Assembly: GCA_036925085.1 (NCBI GenBank)
Contig: JAUPFP010000051.1
Span: 558,001-622,000, forward strand
Source: Brachycybe producta
Taxonomy: Eukaryota; Arthropoda; Diplopoda; Playtdesmida; Andrognathidae
DNA: 64,000 bases
Reading direction: 5' to 3'
Made by a program: the position numbers and the translations under genes. The notes under the pieces were generated by a model. It was not told the origin of the DNA, did no database searches, and worked only from the letters and a program-made list of their open reading frames with translations. This document shows, piece by piece, positions 56,709 through 64,000 of the stretch; the stretch's first letter is position 1, and the number at the start of each line of letters is the position of its first letter.

Positions 56709-58200
56709 ATGGAATTCATGCAGTAGTTCTTATAAAATTAGCTAGGGAAGTGGGACCATTTCTTCAGCTAATTTATCAGTAGTATTTGGAACAAGGGGTT
56801 GTTCCAAGTATTTGGAACTTAGCAAATGTTACCCCAATCTCTAACTTCAGTGGTTTGTAAAATTCTTGAGCATATCATATACTCTGCCTGCATTAAGTTT
56901 CTGATATCTCACAATCTTATTTCTGATAACCAACATGGTTTCCTGAGAGTCCACTCTTGTGAGACTCAACTTATCCTGGTAGTGGATGACCTCCAGAAAA
57001 GTTTAGACAATGGTAAACAGGTTGACATGGTGTTTCTTGACTTTTGTAAGGCATTTGACACTGTTTCACATTCAAAACTTCTGGCAAAAGTTGCAGCAAA
57101 TGGATAACTTCTTTAAGTGATAGGAAACAAAGTGTAGTTGTAAATAGGTCTCACTCATACTGGTTGGCTGTTAAATCTGGTGTACCCCAGGGTAGTGTGC
57201 TGGGTTCTCTTTTGTTTCTGATATTTATTAATGACCTCAGCAGCACAGTTGGCAGCAACTGTAACTATTTGCTGATGATACTCTAATTTACAAAGATGTT
57301 GATGGTATCCAAGGCTGTGAAACATTAGCTCTAGACTTGAAGGCAATTGAGGGATGGTCTAATGCATGACAACTTCAGTTGAATGAGGGGAAGTGTAGTG
57401 TTGTGAGGCTAACTCGGGGTAGAAATCCAATTGTGTTCAATTATAGTATGAATGACACTATTCTTTGGAGTGTCAAGTGTTATAAGTACTTATTGGTTAC
57501 GATGACAGATGACCTTTCTTGGAAAAACACATTGATGGTGTTACTTGGAAAGCTCTACAAATACTTCGTTTTAGTCAAAGGACATTGGGCACCTGCCCAG
57601 CACAAGTTAAAACTACTGCCTATCAAGCATTGGTTCGGCCTCATCTTGAGTATTGCTACACTGTATGGAATCCTCACTCTGTCACACACTCATTCAGTTG
57701 AAATGGTTCAGCATAAGGCAGCTAGGTTTGTTTGTGGCAGGCACAAGTTTACAGATAGTGTTACTGAGATGCTGTCAGTGCTACAATGGCATAGTTTGGC
57801 ACATCACAGGGCTGAGTTAAGTTTGAAATTGTTTAGAAAAATTACATGTGATTGTCCTAAACCATAGTCCAGTGATATTCATAAAGCACTATACATGAGC
57901 AGGGCTGACCACTCTTAGAAAATTAGGGAGATTTTTGCTAGGACAGAGACATATTATTGGTCTTTTTTTCCTAGTTATAAGACAATGGAAATCTCTTCCT
58001 GAGGCAGTGGTGAATGGGGTTAATTTTGTTTTGTGGGGTTGACATTTGTATATTCATTTTGTTTTTATATATGTGCATGTATATGTGCTTGACAATACTT
58101 AATGCTGCATGTGGACTTTTATGTCCCTCTGATACAGGCCTATTTGGCTGCTCGCAGAGTACTGATTGTAATTGTAATCCATTATATTTTTTTCCATTAA
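56709..58200 (+). mobile_element. CR1-type LINE, 5'-truncated
   Basis: RT parts: SVVCKILEHIIYSACIKFLI, CETQLILVVDDLQKSLDNGK, FCKAFDTVSHSKLLAKV, a FADDTLIY site near 57270 in another frame, then SVEMVQHKAARFVCGRHKFT. It ends near 58200 with a TGTAATTGTAATCC-type tail. It is related to the LINE at 60337 but more diverged, with several frameshifts. Confidence 0.8.
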
Positions 58201-58203
58201 CTT

Positions 58204-59205
58204 AAGAGTGTGGAACTGTATTAAATGCCGCGAAGAAACTAGCTTTAGCCCACTGGGAACCTCCATGAGCATGCACATTGCTATCTACCATTTAACATAG
58301 GAAAGACGGAACTGTTCCTCTATCGTGTTTATCATCTCGTTATTTCGGCTCAGAAGATTGAGTGCCAATGAGTGTTAATTGAGCATGTTCGTTCTGGCAA
58401 ATACGAGTTCGTTCCAGAACATTTTCTTTTTTTCTTTTTATTGTGGGGGTCTTTTACACAAAAACGCCAAATTAATTTTATTTCTTTAATTTTAATTTAA
58501 TTTTATTTCATTAATTTTAATTTAATTTTATTTCATTAATTTTAATTTAATTTTATTTCATTAATTTTAATTTAATTTTATTTCATTAATTTTAATTTTA
58601 TTTTATCTCTTTAATTTTAATTTTATTTTATCTCTTTAATTTTAATTTTATTTTATCTCTTTAATTTTAATTTTATTTTATCTCTTTAATTTTAATTTTA
58701 TTTTATCTCTTTAATTTTAATTTTATTTTATCTCTTTAATTTTAATTTTATTTTATCTCTTTAATTTTATTTCATTAATTTTTATTTTATTTTATTTCAT
58801 TAATTTTTATTTTATTTTATTTCTTTAATTTTATTTCATTAATTTTAATTTAATTTTATTTCATTTCATTCATTTAAATTTTATTTCATTTCATTCATTT
58901 TAATTTAATTTTATTTCATTAATTTTAATTTTATTTAATTTCATTAATTACGGCGATTTCCTATAGATCGTAAAGTGAACAGCTCATGGGCAGTTTCCAT
59001 TGGCGATCAATAGATGGTACTGCTAATGCAAATGTGCAATCACTTTTGTACACAAAACAATAGACGGCATGGTATTGCACATGATCACAATAAGTTCAGT
59101 GTGGGCTAACGCTAGTGTGAAGATACCAAGACAAACTAAACTACTTGTTTGCTTTTGTGTTAAGTTTTTTAAAGGTCATCAACGAAAATAATAACCTGAG
59201 TCTGA
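58204..59205 (-). mobile_element. LINE RT fragment, split by a DNA transposon
   Basis: TGGAACTGTATTAAATGCCG (58211) and the AGGTCATCAACGAAAATAAT stretch (59172) match, on the minus strand, the RT segment of the LINE at 34275-35880 (near 35480 and 35545). The piece between is the inserted element at 58237-59118. Confidence 0.6.
58237..59118. mobile_element. non-autonomous inverted-repeat transposon with AT satellite core
   Basis: The ends AACTAGCTTTAGCCCAC and GTGGGCTAACGCTAGTGT are inverted repeats. GAAGA flanks both sides (58232-58236 and 59119-59123). The core (58470-58950) is a tandem array of about 25 bp (TTTTATCTCTTTAATTTTAA and TTTTATTTCATTAATTTTAA types). No transposase. Superfamily unknown. 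Confidence 0.65.
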
Positions 59206-59211
59206 CACCCC

Positions 59212-59944
59212 TGTAACGTCCCGCCGGGCCGTTACAATAACACGATAAGTTGAAACGCCCACGAAACTCACAGACGTAAAAACTTACCGTCAACCGGCTC
59301 CTTACGGGGACGGGACCGTACCCGTAGCCGCCTCTCCCACGGTGTTCCTGGGGATGTGCCGGCTCTGCGGAGCCACCTACGATGGACACGACGAAAGACC
59401 ATGCAGCCACACCGAGAACAAGTCGGTAAAAGGACGGTGGTATTCCCCCCTCGCGGTACTCCTCAAATAAACAGACAATGCCGCAAGTGATGATTAAAGT
59501 GTTTAATTACACCTACGGCGAATAAAAGATGATTAAGTGCTTGCAATGAATATTTACACAACTTGGCTGGTAATCCTCTACCAGCCAAGCCCCCATAAAT
59601 ATATATAAAACAAAAGTCCTAATGGCCAAGGCACAAATGAAGATGAAGGTGCTGGACAGTGGAGGTCTCCTTGACCTCCACCCACAGGTCAGCTCCAGTC
59701 ACTTGCCTACAACCAACTGCCCAGATCCTGTGGTTGACTAGGCCACAGGAAACCTCCAGGCAACTCCACCTGGAGGGGACAGAGGTCACATCGGACCTCT
59801 CACCCATAGACTTCATGGTGAGAGGTCTGCTGGCACCAAAATGGCGTCCGTCCCCACAGCCTACTGTAGCTGTCAGGCAGACCACCATAGGGAAATTCGT
59901 CTGCTCAATCAAAATTTAAAAATTGAGCAGACCAGGTTGCCACA
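59212..59944 (-). mobile_element. 3' LTR of Ty3 element C
   Basis: 733 bp. On the minus strand it starts TGTGGCAACC and ends GGGACGTTACA. It is preceded by a purine tract (ACAGGGAAGTTGAGAGGAT) and followed by LINE sequence, so 59212 is the element's end. A TATA run is at 59609-59598. It contains the short ORF MAAWSFVVSIVGGS from 59410 and a GGTAAGT donor at 59287-59282, as in B. Confidence 0.8.
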
Positions 59945-60021
59945 ATCCTCTCAACTTCCCTGTTCCGTCTCGGGAACAGGTCAGTCGAGCCAGCCAGGAT
60001 TGCTCCCTGAACCTGACCTTC

Positions 60022-60336
60022 TTAGGTTCCGGACGGCTTCTCTGGCCGTGTCGCGAAAGTGGAGCCCATCCACTCCGCAGCCCACCGACGTGCCCACCAC
60101 AGGCACATCTGGGTGTTACGCCACCCAAAACCAGTATCGAAGACCGTCCCCCTAAGACGGCTTTCCTCCAGGGCTCGGAATTCCTCGAAAGGAATATCCT
60201 GGAGTTGCGGACGTGTGCGAAGCGTCCGACTTGTTAGGAGGTCCACCAGGGAAACCACGGGCTCGGTCTCGCACCCTGGTAGAGGCTCAGTAATAAACTG
60301 TCCAGCCATACCTCCTAGGTCGCATCCCAGCAAACG
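60022..60336 (-). pseudogene. LNN-domain protein of element C, C-terminal part
   Basis: Contains RLLGCDLGGMAGQFITEPL, VDLLTSRTLRTRPQLQ and GWRNTQMCLWWARRW, matching A1. The preceding part lies at 63342-63794, with a LINE between. Removing the LINE and one 6-bp target copy restores the reading frame across the junction. Confidence 0.65.
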
Positions 60337-60544
60337 ATAGATTAATTGAAGCATGTATTAAGGTGGGGGCCCAGGTAATAGACTGGAGGGCAGCTATGCT
60401 CAATTTTGGGGGTTCCTGGAGTAGGGATGGGGTTCATTTTAATTACATGGCTGGTAATATTGTGGGTAAAAAGATAGGTGATTTTGTTAAGCATTTTTTA
60501 GGGTAAGGTTTTGGGGTTTAGGTGCAAATGCAGATGGTTTCACA

Positions 60545-61132
60545 GTGTACCGTAGAGACAGGGTTGGTCGTTCTGGGGGTGGGGTTTTCATAGCTATTTC
60601 ACAAATATTTCATAGTTGCAGGGAAACAAGTTTTGAAACAGACTGTGGAATAGTATGTTGTAGTTTAAGGCTAAAGTATGGTAAAAAGGTGTTTTTATAT
60701 TCTTTCTATCGGCCACCGGGATCCTCCATAGCAGATATAACTAGTGTAAAAACTTCTTTGGACACTCTTCATCGTAAATACCATAGCCCAATCATTATTT
60801 TAGGAGGTGATGTAAATTTTCCAAACATCAACTGGGAAATGCATACGGTGAAAAGTGGCAGTGACAAGCCATTAGCAGTTTCATTTTTAGATAGTATGAA
60901 TACTTATTCTATGGAACAGGTTGTAACTAAACCAACCAGAAATGACAAAATTCTTGATGTAGTACTGACTAATAGTCCGGAGTTATTATCCAATGTTAGG
61001 GTATCAGGGGGAATTAGTGATCATCAGATTGTCTTATGTGATGTTAATGCATGTGTGGAAAAAATTTCTGAGGTTAAAAGAGTAGTGTTTTTTTTAACAA
61101 ATGTAATTGGGATGGTTTTAAGTCACATTTGA
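60545..61132 (+). pseudogene. LINE ORF2 endonuclease domain
   Basis: APE-type endonuclease: GGGVFIAIS, YSFYRPPGSS, GGDVNFPNINWE (Asp/Asn site) and GGISDHQIVL (SDH block). The N-terminal catalytic blocks are missing because of the deletion. A frameshift in a T run near 61090 separates it from RT. Confidence 0.85.
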
Positions 61133-61348
61133 TAGATAATTTTCATAAATTTAAAGAATGTTTTCATCCTCAAAATGTGAATTTGAATTGGTCACGATTT
61201 CATAGTTTAATTTTAAGTGGGTCTTCATCCTTTATTCCAACCAAGGTAGTTAGACTGTGCCGCACCAGTATGGTACACAAGCAAAGTTAAAAGGGCTCTT
61301 CGTAAGCAACGCTTATGGAGGAATAGGGCTAGAAATCACCCAAAATTA

Positions 61349-63019
61349 GTGAATTGCAATGAATTCCATATTGCACGCACAGCAGCAAAACGGGAAATCT
61401 TGTTAGCTCACGATAATTTTAAAACAGAAACGCTTGGAGAATGGTTAAAGACGGACACAAAACTATTTTGGCGTTACATCAAGAACTCTAGGCGAAGTAG
61501 AGAATCTATTCCTTCTCTGGTTGACACAAATGGGAAGCTTGTTTCAGATCCAGTAGGGAAATCTACCTTATTAAATGAACAATACAAGAAGGTCTTCACA
61601 ATTGATGATGGCATACCACATGAGGGTTTTCCTTCAACATCTCTTTGTATGGATCAAATTGAAATAACTGCAGATGGGATAGTCAAGCAACTTCTAAAAT
61701 TAGACTCAAATAAAACCTGTGGTCCAGATGGGATGTATGCTATCATTTTAAAAAATCTTGCACAAGAGTTGGGTCCATACCTTCAGTTAATTTTTCAACA
61801 GAGTTTAGATGTAGGTATTGTACCAGATATGTGGAAATTAGCTAATGTTAGTCCAATTTTTAAATCAGGAGACAAGTCTCAGGTAACTAATTACAGACCC
61901 GTGTCTTTAACCTCGATAGTTTGCAAGGTCCTTGAACATATTATATATTCCTCTTCAATGAATTTTCTTATGGAAAACAATCTTTTGTGTGATAACCAGC
62001 ATGGGTTTTTTAGGGGGCATTCATGTGAAACCCAGCTTATTTTTTTAGTTGATGACCTTCAGAAAATTTTAGACAAAGGCAGTCAGATAGATTTGGTTTT
62101 TCTTGATCTCTGCAAGGCATTTGACACAGTTTCTCACTCAAAACTAATGACAAAAATTAGTGGGTATGGATTGGGTGAACAGGTGTATAAATGGGTGCAT
62201 TCTTTTTTGAGTGATAGGAAACAAAGGGTTGTTGCAGGTGGGTCTGAATCTGACTGGATAGGGGTTACATCAGGGGTTCCTCAGGGTAGTGTGTTAGGTC
62301 CGCTTCTGTTTCTTTTATATATCAATGACCTCAGCAGTGAAGTTAACAGCAATTGCCGGCTATTTGCAGATGATACAATAATTTATCGTGAGATTACCTC
62401 TGACAATGATTGCCATATTATTATTGATAGTGACTTGAAAGCAATAGAGGCATGGTGTTCTAAATGGCAACTTCAACTTAATAAGGGAAAATGTTGTGTA
62501 ATGAGGGTAGCTAGGGGAAGGAATCCGATAATATTTTTATATAGAATAGGGGCCATTCCACTTAATAACGTAGATTCTTATAAATATTTGGGGGTAACGA
62601 TTACAGCTAAGCTTTCTTGGAAGCTGCATGTCGAACAGATTATTTCCAAGTCTATGCAGATGCTTAGGTTTAGTCAACGCATTCTAAGAAGGTGTCCCAG
62701 GGAGGTAAAATGTATAGCATATCAATCATTAGTACGTCCCCATCTAGAATACAGCAGCTCCGTGTGGAATCCCCACACTGAAGACTTAGCTCACTCTATA
62801 GAAATGGTCCAACGCAGGGCTGCTAGGTTTGTTTGTGGTAAATATGGATATGCCGACAGTGTAACTAAAATGCTTTCAGAGCTTGGTTGGGATAGTTTAC
62901 TTGCAAGACATTCAGATTTTAGTCTTAATATCTTTAATCGAATGCTAGAAGGCTCTTGCCCTAAACCTACTTCAAGTAAACTTTGCAGGGCATTATATTT
63001 GGGTAGGGGTGACCACTAA
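61349..63019 (+). CDS. LINE reverse transcriptase (ORF2 C-terminal part, 556 residues)
   Basis: One open frame with the non-LTR RT blocks: LDSNKTCGPDGMYAIILKNL, FKSGDKSQVTNYRPVSLTS, NQHGFFRGHSCETQL, LDLCKAFDTVSHSKL, GVPQGSVLGPLLFLLYINDL, CRLFADDTIIY (FADD at about 62362-62373), and the thumb and C-terminal region SVWNPHTEDLAHSIEMVQRR. It lacks its endonuclease in frame, so it is a remnant of ORF2 although RT itself looks intact. Confidence 0.88.
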   Translation: MNCNEFHIARTAAKREILLAHDNFKTETLGEWLKTDTKLFWRYIKNSRRSRESIPSLVDTNGKLVSDPVGKSTLLNEQYKKVFTIDDGIPHEGFPSTSLCMDQIEITADGIVKQLLKLDSNKTCGPDGMYAIILKNLAQELGPYLQLIFQQSLDVGIVPDMWKLANVSPIFKSGDKSQVTNYRPVSLTSIVCKVLEHIIYSSSMNFLMENNLLCDNQHGFFRGHSCETQLIFLVDDLQKILDKGSQIDLVFLDLCKAFDTVSHSKLMTKISGYGLGEQVYKWVHSFLSDRKQRVVAGGSESDWIGVTSGVPQGSVLGPLLFLLYINDLSSEVNSNCRLFADDTIIYREITSDNDCHIIIDSDLKAIEAWCSKWQLQLNKGKCCVMRVARGRNPIIFLYRIGAIPLNNVDSYKYLGVTITAKLSWKLHVEQIISKSMQMLRFSQRILRRCPREVKCIAYQSLVRPHLEYSSSVWNPHTEDLAHSIEMVQRRAARFVCGKYGYADSVTKMLSELGWDSLLARHSDFSLNIFNRMLEGSCPKPTSSKLCRALYLGRGDH

Positions 63020-63341
63020 CAAAGTTGGAGAGATATTTGCACGAACAGATTCTTATTAGTGGTCATTTGTCCTCATATGTCATGGTCATTCGACAATGGA
63101 ACTTGCTTGCTGGGGATTTTGTGCAAGAAAAACGTATTTTATGGGAGTCATAATTTTGTTTTGTTTTGACAATGCATATATTTGCAGCATTAAAAAATAT
63201 TGAAATTGTTGTTGGGTTTATATCAATAGTGTTTTATATTTTCTGGTTTTGACAATACATTTTCTATGCTGCACTTGGACTCTTGTCCCTCTGCCATAGG
63301 CCTTTATAGCTGCTTGCAGAGTAATTTTTCAAATTCAAATT

Positions 63342-63794
63342 CAAACGTTGGATGAATGCGGCTGCACACCGGGCTAGACGAACTATCCCGGCATCTAGTC
63401 CCACCACATCCAAAATTGCAAACGTTTGCTGGACTGGGTTCACGACCATTACTACCGGAAAACCTCCACAACCAAACGCCACCACATGGCGCATGTTGTA
63501 CGGTGGTAGCGTTGCTACCCACGGCTCTGGAAGTGGCTCATCCAGACGGTAGTAGCCATGGTATTGGCAACCCTCCATTCCCGGCTGGTCCTGCCAAAGA
63601 CCCAGTCGGTTATTCAGATACACCTCTGCATCTGAATACGGGGGCAATGCACCAATACGCTGTCCCTCGGCCTCAAGCCTAGGGGAGGTTGACGTTTCTG
63701 GTCCTAGGGTATCAAATACCCCGCCGCCATGGACCGGAGAGAAGGGTGTACCCCCACTGGGGGTCACGTCTTGTGGGAACACTGACTCCTGCAA
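63342..63794 (-). pseudogene. LNN-domain protein of element C, N-terminal part
   Basis: PPYSDAEVYLNNRLGLWQDQ, YHGYYRLDEPLPEPW, VVMVVNPVQQTFAILDVVG and AAAFIQRL up to the LINE. A Pro/Gly-rich N-terminal part precedes it. It is part of the accessory gene of element C, most similar to A1. Confidence 0.65.
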
Positions 63795-64000
63795 CCGAGG
63801 TTTCTTCGCCCTTAGGTGAGGGCAAAGTCACACGGTGCAGGTTTCCCACTGCTCGAACCCGCAAGCTCGAGACCGCATCCACCTTCGGGGAGGATGGAGG
63901 CGTGCTGACCAAAACGTCACGCATCGACCTACCATCCATCCACGCCGCCTCAACGGGACGGGTATGGATCGGTTGACTCCTGGCCGGCGTGCTTGCCTGG
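63795..64000 (-). pseudogene. accessory-gene segment of element C (window edge)
   Basis: Contains DGRSMRDVLVSTPPSSPKVD. The same block is in B (44660-44545). D has SVTMRDV at a comparable position. It continues beyond the window. Confidence 0.5.

Larger units (their letters stand above)
60337..63341 (+). mobile_element. CR1-type LINE with 6-bp target duplication
   Basis: Flanked by CAAACG (60331-60336 and 63342-63347). Contains the C-terminal end of ORF1 (SRDGVHFNY), an internal deletion to mid-endonuclease, ORF2, a 3' UTR and a tail of three AATTCAAA-like units. Antisense to the Ty3 gene it interrupts. It is the best-preserved LINE in the window. Confidence 0.88.

Overview
This window reads as repeat-dense DNA from an invertebrate metazoan. 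It holds CR1-type LINEs with an SGNH-esterase ORF1, hAT and Tc1/mariner DNA transposons, several Ty3/gypsy lineages and many satellites. I could not fix the phylum. I found no convincing intact host gene, rRNA, tRNA or CRISPR array. Base composition alternates between GC-richer blocks (retroelement genes) and very AT-rich satellite or spacer DNA.

Layout. 1-7720: two joined pieces of a minus-strand Ty3 family, called family 1 here. Piece A2 (1-2850) is gag-protease carrying a solo LTR. Piece A1 (3016-7720) is integrase plus a long 3' accessory gene. 7.7-10.2 kb: microsatellite, a 17-bp array and dispersed repeats. 10.25-13.24 kb: a degenerate plus-strand Ty3 element of another type. 13.8-16.6 kb: a 48-bp coding-like tandem repeat and an unidentified two-frame minus-strand gene remnant. 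18401-27897: element D, a structurally complete Ty3 element with two LTRs and a 4-bp target duplication, but with its integrase deleted. 27.9-31.6 kb: AT minisatellite with strand switches, two abutting foldback elements and a palindromic AT repeat. 31647-34262: an inverted-duplicated mariner with a hAT fragment inside. 34.3-42.1 kb: LINE fragments, a (TA)n tract and a 21-bp minisatellite. 42.1-56.7 kb: pieces of Ty3 element G (3' LTR, accessory gene, protease, 5' LTR remnant with primer-binding site) enclosing a near-complete family-1 element B (44.5-54.0 kb). 56.7-59.2 kb: LINE fragments and a satellite-bearing inverted-repeat transposon. 59212-64000: family-1 element C (3' LTR and accessory gene), split by a 3-kb LINE whose 6-bp target duplication is still visible.

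The main discovery candidate is shared by elements A1, B, C, D and G. All carry, 3' of pol, one or more parts of a gene I cannot assign to a known family. Where all parts are visible the order is: an upstream domain, a hydrophobic membrane segment, an acidic/Ser-rich and Lys-rich stretch, and a conserved C-terminal domain called LNN here (signature LNN...W(Q)...Y-G-(F/Y)--(D/E)E--P...P...V(V/I)...VxNP or similar). In A1 and B the membrane segment lies exactly between a conserved GTAAGTCCC donor and a conserved polypyrimidine-AG acceptor, so splicing would remove it; D has the same acceptor arrangement. Alternative splicing could therefore switch this protein between membrane-anchored and soluble, lysine-rich forms. 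Family-1 LTRs also carry a short ATG-initiated ORF followed by a strong GTAAGT donor, a possible leader exon. In D, and apparently in G, the gag reading frame starts inside the LTR and runs through the primer-binding site.
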